Shown piece after piece: positions 1-5,946 of a stretch of 7,987 nt of DNA (the first letter of the stretch is position 1; each line of letters starts with the position of its first letter). The DNA is from UBA4582 sp047629195 (GTDB taxonomy: Bacteria > Pseudomonadota > Gammaproteobacteria > Pseudomonadales > Azotimanducaceae). Made by a program: the position numbers and the translations under genes. The notes beneath the pieces were generated by a model. The model was not told where the DNA came from. It did no database searches and saw only the letters and a list, made by a program, of their open reading frames with translations. Where the stretch lies: assembly GCA_047629195.1 (NCBI GenBank), contig JBLHWY010000224.1:1-7987 (forward strand), read 5' to 3'.

Positions 1-762
1 CGTATCTGTTTCATGGCCGACGGCACTGATGATTGGTATTTCACTGGCAAAAATAGCACGAGCGACTGGCTCGGTATTGAACGACCATAAATCTTCGAGA
101 GAGCCGCCGCCTCTTGTCACCAACAACAGGTCCATGGGTTGGCTATTGTTTTCAGCAGCCCGGCTCCAATGATAGTAATGGTTGGCCATTTCGATTGCGG
201 CAACTATCTGTCGCGGCGAATCTTCGCCCTGCACTGCGACCGGAATGATAGAAACCTCTATCCCTGGAAAACGCCTGTTAAGCACTTGCAGGACATCACG
301 GACAGCTGCGCCCGTAGGTGAGGTAATGACGCCAATGTGCTTTGGCATTGCCGGTATTGTCTGCTTGTGTTGTTCGGCAAACAAACCTTCGGCTTCAAGT
401 TGGTTCTTGAGTTTTTCGAACGCGCGCCGAAGTGCGCCGTCACCCGCTTCTTCCATGAATTCGACGATTAGCTGAAATTCACCGCGACCTTCGTAAAGAC
501 TAATTTTCCCACGGACGACAATCTGGTTGCCATTGGTGGGGTTAAAGCGAATGGCCTGATTTCGGTTTCGAAACATTGCACATCGAATTTGTGCTTTTTC
601 GTCCTTGAGGGTGAAGTACCAGTGCCCGGATGATGGTTTTGCGAGGTTGGAGATTTCACCCTCGACAAAAATCATTGGAAACTCGCCCTCGAGCAATCTG
701 CGCGCGGAGCGATTGAGGTCGGTAACTGAAAATACTTCTCGATTTTGTGGGGTGCTGGCCAT
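1..762 (-). CDS. xseA: Exodeoxyribonuclease VII large subunit, N-terminal 254 residues (3' end outside window)
   Basis: XseA is the large, catalytic subunit of exonuclease VII, a cytoplasmic single-strand-specific DNase that works with the small subunit XseB in DNA repair. Translation is open from the ATG at 762 to the window edge. Residues 1-105 form the OB-fold DNA-binding domain (VEGEISN at 33-39, SGHWYFTLKD at 45-54). The catalytic domain follows, with GVITSPTGAA at 144-153, RGGGSLEDLWSFN at 217-229 and SAVGHETD at 246-253. Residues usually considered catalytic are present: D156, R217, H250 and D253. Compared with the E. coli protein as I remember it, about 11 extra residues (near 196-207) precede the RGGG motif. 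No convincing Shine-Dalgarno sequence precedes the ATG, but the protein start aligns with known XseA starts. It is divergent from udk and shares its upstream region. Identity is secure; the C-terminal helical part is not in view. Confidence 0.96.
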   Translation of the reverse strand, partial: MASTPQNREVFSVTDLNRSARRLLEGEFPMIFVEGEISNLAKPSSGHWYFTLKDEKAQIRCAMFRNRNQAIRFNPTNGNQIVVRGKISLYEGRGEFQLIVEFMEEAGDGALRRAFEKLKNQLEAEGLFAEQHKQTIPAMPKHIGVITSPTGAAVRDVLQVLNRRFPGIEVSIIPVAVQGEDSPRQIVAAIEMANHYYHWSRAAENNSQPMDLLLVTRGGGSLEDLWSFNTEPVARAIFASEIPIISAVGHETDT

Positions 763-792
763 GGAGCAATATTACCGCAATTAGTGGACGGG

Positions 793-821
793 CGTCTTGG
801 CAACCTGTTGCCGTACAGACG
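793..821. promoter_or_regulatory. Composite dyad in the xseA-udk intergenic region, candidate operator
   Basis: Outer arms CGTCT (793-797) and AGACG (817-821) enclose perfect inner arms GGCAAC (799-804) and GTTGCC (807-812) separated by CT. The dyad covers the -35 hexamer and the spacer of the proposed udk promoter, so a bound protein would block it. It could instead form a hairpin in an xseA leader transcript. Symmetry is directly visible; function is inferred and no regulator is identified. Confidence 0.45.
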
Positions 822-826
822 ATAAT
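797..826 (+). promoter_or_regulatory. Predicted sigma-70 type promoter of the uridine kinase gene
   Basis: TTGGCA (797-802) and GATAAT (821-826) each differ from the sigma-70 consensus at one position and are 18 bp apart. Transcription would begin near 833. That gives a leader of about 35 nt before the TTG at 868 but only about 5 nt before the upstream TTG at 838, which supports 868 as the true start. Confidence 0.55.
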
Positions 827-832
827 AGATAA

Positions 833-846
833 TTGTTTTGAAACAA
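833..846. promoter_or_regulatory. Small dyad at the predicted udk transcription start
   Basis: TTGTTT (833-838) and AAACAA (841-846) are perfect inverted arms around TG, lying immediately downstream of the predicted -10 box. It could be a second operator half or a short 5' stem; AT-rich dyads of this size also arise by chance, so confidence is low. Confidence 0.25.
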
Positions 847-854
847 ATTTCGAT

Positions 855-860
855 AGGAGA
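855..860 (+). promoter_or_regulatory. Shine-Dalgarno site that fixes the uridine kinase start
   Basis: AGGAGA ends 7 nt before the TTG at 868, an ideal spacing. No comparable site precedes the in-frame TTG at 838, so this ribosome binding site decides the start. Confidence 0.7.
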
Positions 861-867
861 CGATAAA

Positions 868-1488
868 TTGGCGAGTGCTGTTGTAATAGCGGTTGCGGGT
901 GGCAGTTGTTCTGGGAAAACCACCTTGGTTGAAAAGGTCAGAAACACGATTGGCGAGGACAGTTGCACAATCGTCTATCAAGACGACTACTACCGACCCA
1001 ATTTGGGTAACCCAGTGCTGGTGAACTTTGATCATCCCGACACACTGGATTTTGAGTTGATGAGTGAACACATTAGTTTGCTCAAACAGGGGCAAAGTAT
1101 TGAGACGCCAATCTACGACTTCACTACGCATAGTCGAACGCCAAACACTAAGACGCTTGCGCCTAAACCGCTGATATTTGTCGAAGGTATTTTAGTACTC
1201 AATTCTCGTGAGGTTAGAGGTTGGGTCGACTATGGTGTCTTTGTTGGTTGTGATGAAGATGTACGTTATGCGCGACGAAGCCAGCGCGACACCGTCGAAC
1301 GTGGCAGAACGCCGGAAGATATTGAGCGGCAGTTTTTCACCCAGGTTGCACCGATGCATATTGAATTTGTTGAACCTTCCAGCGCACACGCTGATCTTAT
1401 TATTAGCGATTCTGAGGAAGGTTTAAAGTCGAGTGATGTCGATAATTTTATTGCGCGGTGTGAGCAATTGGTGACGGGCAGGATATAG
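868..1488 (+). CDS. udk: Uridine kinase (pyrimidine salvage), TTG start
   Basis: A cytoplasmic P-loop kinase of the uridine kinase/phosphoribulokinase family, predicted to phosphorylate uridine and cytidine to UMP and CMP in nucleoside salvage, normally with GTP or ATP. With the TTG start at 868 the product has 206 residues, near the 213 of E. coli Udk. Walker A (GGSCSGKT) is at 11-18. A DDYY motif, matching the catalytic acidic stretch of the family, follows at about 39-42. NFDHPDTLD sits where E. coli has NYDHPSAMD, the segment IFVEGILVL is the Walker B-like strand, and RRSQRDTVERGR matches the arginine-rich lid. The EPSSAHADLII segment near the C terminus is also typical. The frame stays open to a TTG at 838, but the SD at 855-860 and the predicted promoter favour 868. 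It converges on the P450 gene with 14 bp between the two stop codons. Specificity within the family (uridine kinase versus a relative) is inferred. Confidence 0.88.
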   Translation: MASAVVIAVAGGSCSGKTTLVEKVRNTIGEDSCTIVYQDDYYRPNLGNPVLVNFDHPDTLDFELMSEHISLLKQGQSIETPIYDFTTHSRTPNTKTLAPKPLIFVEGILVLNSREVRGWVDYGVFVGCDEDVRYARRSQRDTVERGRTPEDIERQFFTQVAPMHIEFVEPSSAHADLIISDSEEGLKSSDVDNFIARCEQLVTGRI

Positions 1489-1508
1489 TTAGCAAGCACT
1501 AGCTAACT
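1487..1508. terminator. Inverted repeat spanning both convergent stop codons
   Basis: Perfect 7-bp arms AGTTAGC (1487-1493) and GCTAACT (1502-1508) around an 8-nt loop. The left arm overlaps the udk TAG stop and the right arm overlaps the P450 TAG stop. It could be a compact bidirectional 3'-end hairpin, but no T-run follows on either strand, so a classical intrinsic terminator is not supported. Confidence 0.35.
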
Positions 1509-2822
1509 GCGACGAGTGATCTTACCCTGCATGACGGTTGAACGAGGTGCCGGTTCAAAGCCGGGCTCAAGTGATTCTGATAGAGGTGGCCCTGTTAGCG
1601 CTAAGTCATACTGCGAGTAGAGCAGCGCCAGCGTCAAAGGCATATAAACTCGAGTCACACCCATGCCAAGACACATATGTTTGCCGCCGCCAAAGGCATT
1701 GGCCTTATCCAGATCACTGTCTAGCCATCGCTGCGGGTTGAAAACGAGTGGGTCGGGATAGCGCGATTCTTCAAAGTGTGACATTACGTGCAGGTGCATG
1801 ATGAGCGTGTTGGCTGGGATATGATGACCCAGGAATTCAATATCACTTGTTGTGCGCTTGGGTACAATTTGGGCCGGTGCAAAACACCGCTCGGCTTCAG
1901 AAATAAGTGCGCGCATGACGGGAAAATTTTTCATTCCGGTCAGCTTGTCCGGCGTAAATCCTGTGAGTTCATGCTGCAACCTAGGTACCCACTGCGTCCC
2001 CTGAATCGCCCACATCAGAGGACAAAGTAGATTGGCGATATTGCCAACCCCGGCCAGCGATAGCAGGTAAACCGCTTCTGCCAGTTCTGAGTCTGCTAGT
2101 GGTTCAGATCCCTCAGGCAGTTTGCGCTTCAGCACAATGTCTAAGGAGTCGTCTTGGTATTCCCCGGCTTTGCGAGTCTGCGCCACACTGTTGAAATATT
2201 CGAAAGATCTGGTTCGAAGGTTTTGATATTTTTCTCGCCCAAACCACTGTGCCTGTTCGGCGAGTGACAACTGTAAACCGGAGATAAATTCCTCTTCGAA
2301 TCGGTTCAGCACGCTTAGCAGTTCGTCGTCTATTTTTACTTTTACCTGCGTGTTGGTCAGCGAGCGCGCGAACACGCGACAGAGTGTCTCGTGGATATTG
2401 GTCGACTCGTTGTCCAGTTCAGCAAAGCCCTGGCTGATGATTTCTGCCGCATCCTGAATGTCTCTATTGAGTGCCGCAGCACCAAAACCTGGTAACACCA
2501 GCTTTCTCAAACGTCGATGTGATTCCCCGTCGATTGCAGAGATATGATCATCACCCATCTGGTTACGAAAAAATGTACCGGCATCGGTTGGGCGATATGC
2601 CCAATCCTGTGGCGTTTTCCATGCCTGGGAATTGGCGGCGGCGGAAGCGATAACAACACTGTCGTTGCCATCAAGGTTTGCGCGAAAAACGGGACCAAGG
2701 TCAGCGATCTGTTCGAGCCAGGAGCTGACTGAATAACCCATGATCTTGAATTGCGTTGGGTCTGGGTTGTCATTCGGTGCCAGTTTATTCAAATCTAGTT
2801 TTGGTAAATGTTCCAGGCTCAC
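1503..2822 (-). CDS. Cytochrome P450 with atypical I-helix, GTG start
   Basis: A 439-residue soluble bacterial-type P450 without an N-terminal membrane anchor, expected to be a cytoplasmic haem mono-oxygenase fed by an external ferredoxin system (none seen nearby). The haem-binding loop is canonical: F377-GGG-K-H382-M-C384-L-G386, C384 being the thiolate ligand. The K-helix ExxR is E309-AE-R312, followed by the PQRW segment at 363-366. The C-helix reads HRRLRKLVLPGF at 102-113. The I-helix is odd: where most P450s have (A/G)Gx(D/E)T, this one has A257-G-V-G-N261, so glycine replaces the acid and asparagine the alcohol. Start is the GTG at 2822, overlapping the transporter stop as GTGA, with GGAG about 13 nt upstream; an in-frame ATG at residue 28 would cut into the fold. 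Tight coupling suggests a shared substrate with the transporter. Family is certain; CYP subfamily and substrate are unknown. Confidence 0.95.
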   Translation of the reverse strand: MSLEHLPKLDLNKLAPNDNPDPTQFKIMGYSVSSWLEQIADLGPVFRANLDGNDSVVIASAAANSQAWKTPQDWAYRPTDAGTFFRNQMGDDHISAIDGESHRRLRKLVLPGFGAAALNRDIQDAAEIISQGFAELDNESTNIHETLCRVFARSLTNTQVKVKIDDELLSVLNRFEEEFISGLQLSLAEQAQWFGREKYQNLRTRSFEYFNSVAQTRKAGEYQDDSLDIVLKRKLPEGSEPLADSELAEAVYLLSLAGVGNIANLLCPLMWAIQGTQWVPRLQHELTGFTPDKLTGMKNFPVMRALISEAERCFAPAQIVPKRTTSDIEFLGHHIPANTLIMHLHVMSHFEESRYPDPLVFNPQRWLDSDLDKANAFGGGKHMCLGMGVTRVYMPLTLALLYSQYDLALTGPPLSESLEPGFEPAPRSTVMQGKITRRS

Positions 2823-4051
2823 GATCTGTTATCTGCTCCAGCTGTATCACCAGCTTCCGGTTGAGTCGCTTGTTTACTCAAGAATTCGCTGGCACCTAAT
2901 GTCATGACAACCAGAACTAAAACGCCAAAACAAAATAGTAATGCATCCGCCATATCGCCGGTCAAATCAACCGCCATGCTGCTTGAAACAGGCGCGAGTG
3001 ACGAGCCGAGCGCGGACATCACCAACATATAGGCAATGTTCCGATGGGTCGGGATAGCAACAAAACTGAGCGCATAAGCCATATAGGCATTGAACGTAGC
3101 GGATATTGAAATGCCATAAGCGAAGGCCAGCAACAGCATCATTTCGATATCGTCGGTTGCTGTCAGTAACCAAACAGAAACGGTAGAAACGAGTACAAAA
3201 ATATAGAGCAAATACTTCACATTCATTCGCGAGGCGAGCCATGTGCCGGCCAATGAACCGATCAAGGCAGCGGAGAAAACGTTGGACATGAATTCGCCGG
3301 ATACTGCGCCATCGACTTGAAACTTCTGTTCCACAAACTGTGGTGCCCAGATAAACATTGCGATTTTTGCCAGCATGAAAAACATGAGGCTAACACCGAC
3401 CATAATGATGCCAAGATTCCACTCTGTTTTTACAAGCTCTGTTTTTACAAGATCGGAAGCCGACGTTTCAGCCGAGCCGGTTGAAATAATCTCTCGGTCA
3501 AAATTTGCCGTTAGGATCAGTCCTAGTGTGCAGATGATAATGCCAGCAACGACAAGATAGGTGCTGCTGAACTGGAACGCACCCGCGACAAAGTAGGTTG
3601 CTGTCATTGAGAATACAACGCCGCCGCCGTTAAACAATGCGTCCTGGGCAACGAGGACTGTCTGTCTCGCTTTACCTTCCCATATTTGGGTGATCAAAGT
3701 GCTGGAGCCACAAGCAACCAGGCTGATTGAAACACCAAATACGGCAAACCATACGGCCAGCATGGTGAAGTTTTGGGTAAAGTGAATCAGTAATATTGCT
3801 GCAATACAGGTGATGTAGGCTGTGATGAGCACGCTTTTGATAGAAAATTTGTCGAAAATAACAAAAGAAAGAATGTAGCCAACAAAAACAGCGACGGTAA
3901 AAAAGGTGAATTGTGATGCCATTGCAGTGACTTCAACATCGAAGTGTGAAGCAGCGCTGGGGATGATCAACCCCATCGTGGTAACAAGCCCAGAAATGAT
4001 AAATGTAGCGAGCAGGCAAATAGCGAGTAATTGGGTTCTGTTCAGGCTAAT
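2819..4051 (-). CDS. TsgA-like MFS transporter, probable ATT start
   Basis: An inner-membrane carrier of the major facilitator superfamily; my remembered E. coli TsgA aligns along its length (ASQFTFF near the N terminus, STLITQIWEG before TM5, EWNLGI at the start of the second half). TsgA's own substrate is not well defined, so none is assigned. The first conventional start is the ATG at 3976 (385 residues), but this falls in the middle of TM1. The frame continues upstream as LNRTQLLAICLLATFIISGL, which completes TM1, up to a stop at 4082-4084, with no ATG, GTG or TTG. An ATT at 4051 lies 7 nt after GGAGA (4059-4063) and gives 410 residues, close to TsgA's 393, with 12 predicted helices. The TM6-TM7 loop carries a 5-residue tandem duplication (LVKTE twice, residues 201-210). 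The stop overlaps the P450 GTG. If ATT is rejected, use 3976. Confidence 0.88.
   Translation of the reverse strand: MSLNRTQLLAICLLATFIISGLVTTMGLIIPSAASHFDVEVTAMASQFTFFTVAVFVGYILSFVIFDKFSIKSVLITAYITCIAAILLIHFTQNFTMLAVWFAVFGVSISLVACGSSTLITQIWEGKARQTVLVAQDALFNGGGVVFSMTATYFVAGAFQFSSTYLVVAGIIICTLGLILTANFDREIISTGSAETSASDLVKTELVKTEWNLGIIMVGVSLMFFMLAKIAMFIWAPQFVEQKFQVDGAVSGEFMSNVFSAALIGSLAGTWLASRMNVKYLLYIFVLVSTVSVWLLTATDDIEMMLLLAFAYGISISATFNAYMAYALSFVAIPTHRNIAYMLVMSALGSSLAPVSSSMAVDLTGDMADALLFCFGVLVLVVMTLGASEFLSKQATQPEAGDTAGADNRS
3422..3451 (-). repeat. Perfect 15-bp tandem duplication inside the MFS gene
   Basis: Two exact adjacent copies of a 15-bp unit (3422-3436 and 3437-3451) encode LVKTE-LVKTE in the predicted cytoplasmic loop between the two six-helix halves. 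The period is a multiple of three, so the frame is kept. The lack of any mismatch suggests recent slippage in a tolerant linker. Confidence 0.9.
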
Positions 4052-4084
4052 GGTCGCGTCTCCGTTTGTGTGAGATCTTTTTTA

Positions 4085-4140
4085 ATTCCGAGGACAGTTT
4101 ACCTAATTATTCCTATTCCGGGGACAGTTTACCGAATTAT
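4085..4140. repeat. Two 26-bp direct repeats, REP/RAYT-associated type
   Basis: Copies at 4085-4110 and 4115-4140 match at 24 of 26 positions (differences at 4091/4121 and 4104/4134) and are separated by 4 nt. The core GGGGACAGTTTACC, preceded by ATTCC, resembles sequences I recall flanking REP-associated tyrosine (Y1) transposase genes in gammaproteobacteria. No transposase gene is present here, so this would be a stranded flank or a non-autonomous unit. It lies between SDR-1 and the transporter. The repeat is certain; the mobile-element link is from memory. Confidence 0.75.
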
Positions 4141-4167
4141 CGATCAGTCACCGGATTGGGGCTTGCA

Positions 4168-4180
4168 GGTAACGGTTACC
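4168..4180. other. Palindrome at the SDR-1 stop codon
   Basis: GGTAAC (4168-4173) and GTTACC (4175-4180) are perfect arms around a single base, overlapping the SDR-1 TAA stop. Weaker outer arms CAGTCA (4145-4150) and TGACTG (4183-4188) could extend the structure with an internal loop. It may mark the SDR-1 transcript end, but there is no T-run in the direction of transcription. Confidence 0.3.
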
Positions 4181-4955
4181 AATGACTGGTAGCACTCATG
4201 CCACCATCCACAACTAGGTTTTCCCCTGATACCCATGCCGCCGCAGGTGACAGCAAGTATTGCACGGCGTATGCGATATCCATTGGGTTTCCCATCTTGC
4301 CTGTCGGTGCTTTGGCTTCCCATCGTGTGACACCCTCCGGCCATTGATCTCGTATACCTTCGCGTTGAATTAGCCCCGGTGATACAGCATTTGCTCTGAT
4401 GCCCTTAGGTCCAAGTTCTAGCGCTGTTGCCTTGGTGAACATCAACATCGCTGCCTTAGACGCTGCGTAATGACTATGACCTTGCGCCGGATCAAGCCCC
4501 TCAATTGAAGCGATATTGACGATCGCACCGATTGTTGCTTTGTCCGTGGCCGTGGCCAATTGCTCCGCAAATGATCGAGTGGTCAGAAAAGCGCTATCCA
4601 TGTTAGCTGCATTCATTGCTTGCCATTGATCAAGGCTCATATCCAGCAGATCACAGACATCCATTCTTGCAGCGTTGTTGACCAGTGCGTCGAGCACGTA
4701 GCCATCCTTTTGTAATTTTTCAAACAGCGCTCGGGTCTCATCTTCAAGGGATAAATTTGCTTGGACGGCAAGGGCCAAATTACCGTCTTGCAGAATACTG
4801 TCCACGACCCGCTCGGCGTTTTCTACGGACTGATGATAATGGACCACGACCGTTGCGCCGGCTCTGGCTAATTGGCGGGATATTTCAGATCCGATGCCGC
4901 TACCGCCGCCGGTGACGAGAACTGTTTGGTCTAAAAGCGCGAATGGATCTGACAT
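4176..4955 (-). CDS. Short-chain dehydrogenase/reductase (SDR-1)
   Basis: A classical SDR of 259 residues, expected to be a soluble NAD(P)-dependent oxidoreductase acting on an alcohol/ketone pair. The cofactor motif T15-GGGSG-I-G22 follows strand 1. NNAA is at 93-96, the catalytic serine is S150 (NIAS), the catalytic pair is Y163 and K167 (YAASK), and the PG motif after strand 6 is in VSPGLI. The second strand ends VVVHYHQS with no acidic residue, which leans towards NADPH rather than NADH. ATG at 4955 is chosen because AAGG lies 9 nt upstream and the fold begins at once; the frame is open to an ATG at 5036, but that adds 27 residues not expected in this family. It is the first gene of the minus-strand run leading to the transporter and P450, though 124 nt with a repeat pair intervene, so co-transcription is uncertain. 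Substrate unknown. Confidence 0.93.
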   Translation of the reverse strand: MSDPFALLDQTVLVTGGGSGIGSEISRQLARAGATVVVHYHQSVENAERVVDSILQDGNLALAVQANLSLEDETRALFEKLQKDGYVLDALVNNAARMDVCDLLDMSLDQWQAMNAANMDSAFLTTRSFAEQLATATDKATIGAIVNIASIEGLDPAQGHSHYAASKAAMLMFTKATALELGPKGIRANAVSPGLIQREGIRDQWPEGVTRWEAKAPTGKMGNPMDIAYAVQYLLSPAAAWVSGENLVVDGGMSATSHW

Positions 4956-5045
4956 ATCTGTTTGCCTTAGTGTTTTAATAGTTAATGAATATATTCTCAG
5001 TGCTGCAAGCATGAATTGAAAGCGCAATTGGAACAATCAGCGAAA

Positions 5046-5073
5046 GAAAAACAGACAAAGAAAAACGGACAAA
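5046..5073. repeat. A-rich 14-bp tandem repeat upstream of the esterase
   Basis: GAAAAACAGACAAA (5046-5059) is followed directly by GAAAAACGGACAAA (5060-5073), one mismatch apart, then by a partial third copy AAAACGGA (5074-5081). It ends about 20 nt before the esterase start and just before the ribosome binding region. It may be simple slippage or an A-rich leader element; no function is shown. Confidence 0.8.
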
Positions 5074-5100
5074 AAAACGGAGAGTTAAGGTGAAGCTACT

Positions 5101-5883
5101 TTGGATGACTATATGAAGTTTGATAGAGCCCTGTTATTGCCAATGCTTTTCGCCGTGACAATGACCGCGACAATGGCCGGGCAAGCCGCATCTGGTATCT
5201 TGACTGACGACATCAGAATCACAAGCGAAGTGCTGGGCTATGACCTTCAATATCGCGTCAATGTCCCCAGTGATCTTGCCGGCAAGAAAGATTTGCCCGT
5301 GCTGTTTGTGACCGATGGCCAATCCTATATTAAAAACGGCAAGCTACCCCGACAACTCAATAAGCTGATAAAGGCAGATCGCATCGAGCCTGTTGTGACG
5401 GTTTTTGTTGATGCGCGTGATCCTGATGATCTGAGCAATAACCGTCGTAACGCTCAGTTTATGTGTAACAAGCGCTATCTTGAATTTTTCCGGCGAGAGC
5501 TGATTCCAGAAATTGAAAGCAAGTATCCTATTAGCCGTCAGGCTTCCGGTAGGACCATTTTGGGCGTTTCTTTTGGTGGTTTGAACGCAGCGTGTTTTGG
5601 TTTGATGGGGTCGGATCTTTTTTCCGGTGTTGGCATGCATTCCCCGGCGACTCATCCGATTGCGAGCTTGATACCGGCATTCAAGAAGCTGGATAAGTTA
5701 CCGTTAAAGATTTTTTTGACCACGGGTGCTCCTAACGATAATACTTCTAGCAATCGGAAGTTCAGGTCAATTCTGAGAAACAAGGGGTATGAGCTTAAGT
5801 ACCTTGAGGTTCGTGCAGGCCATGATTGGAATAATTGGCGACCGTTAATGGATGATGCGCTGTTATATTTTTATGGTCGATGA
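5101..5883 (+). CDS. Probable exported alpha/beta-hydrolase, enterochelin-esterase/esterase D family
   Basis: A 260-residue serine hydrolase of the putative-esterase family (Fes/IroE/esterase D type), likely to cleave a small ester or thioester. The nucleophile elbow is G155-V-S157-F-G159; H241 in RAGHDW is the likely catalytic histidine and D213 the likely acid. An early TDGQSY segment (71-76) matches the family's oxyanion-region DG motif. Residues about 9-30 are a hydrophobic stretch (ALLLPMLFAVT) followed by small residues, consistent with a Sec signal peptide and a periplasmic or secreted enzyme. The TTG at 5101 is preceded by AAGG (5087-5090) at a workable spacing; the ATG at 5113 gives a more typical, positively charged signal-peptide n-region but has no SD, and an in-frame TAA at 5086 bars longer starts. 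It is divergent from SDR-1 and convergent with the SnoaL-like gene. Siderophore hydrolysis is possible but no siderophore genes are in view. Confidence 0.85.
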   Translation: MDDYMKFDRALLLPMLFAVTMTATMAGQAASGILTDDIRITSEVLGYDLQYRVNVPSDLAGKKDLPVLFVTDGQSYIKNGKLPRQLNKLIKADRIEPVVTVFVDARDPDDLSNNRRNAQFMCNKRYLEFFRRELIPEIESKYPISRQASGRTILGVSFGGLNAACFGLMGSDLFSGVGMHSPATHPIASLIPAFKKLDKLPLKIFLTTGAPNDNTSSNRKFRSILRNKGYELKYLEVRAGHDWNNWRPLMDDALLYFYGR

Positions 5884-5898
5884 AGTGCTGGAGACATC

Positions 5899-5940
5899 GT
5901 CGTAGTCACTATTTTCATAGTCGTAGTCACTAGTTTCATA
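5899..5940. repeat. 21-bp tandem duplication between convergent genes
   Basis: Copies at 5899-5919 and 5920-5940 are directly adjacent and differ only at 5912/5933. The pair fills most of the 63-nt gap between the esterase stop and the SnoaL-like stop. No hairpin with a T-run is seen in the gap, so no intrinsic terminator is called. Confidence 0.9.
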
Positions 5941-5946
5941 AATGCG

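Noticed and set aside
838..867. In-frame TTG at 838 as the uridine kinase start
   Set aside because: It has no Shine-Dalgarno, lies about 5 nt from the predicted transcription start and inside a dyad; the TTG at 868 has AGGAGA at ideal spacing and gives the usual family N terminus.
781..1131. Open frame of 116 codons on the minus strand over the start of udk
   Set aside because: It lies antisense to a clear kinase gene, has no recognisable domain, and its composition follows the udk codon structure.
4085..4140. A minimal CRISPR array
   Set aside because: Only two repeats, a 4-nt spacer and no cas genes; the spacing is far too short.
4956..5036. 27-residue N-terminal extension of SDR-1 to an ATG at 5036
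   Set aside because: The shorter start at 4955 has AAGG upstream and begins directly at the Rossmann fold; the extension has no counterpart in this family and runs into the divergent promoter region.
5101..5883. Naming the esterase as an enterochelin esterase (fes/iroE)
   Set aside because: The fold and GxSxG elbow fit the wider family, but no siderophore synthesis or uptake genes are nearby, so the specific name is not supported.
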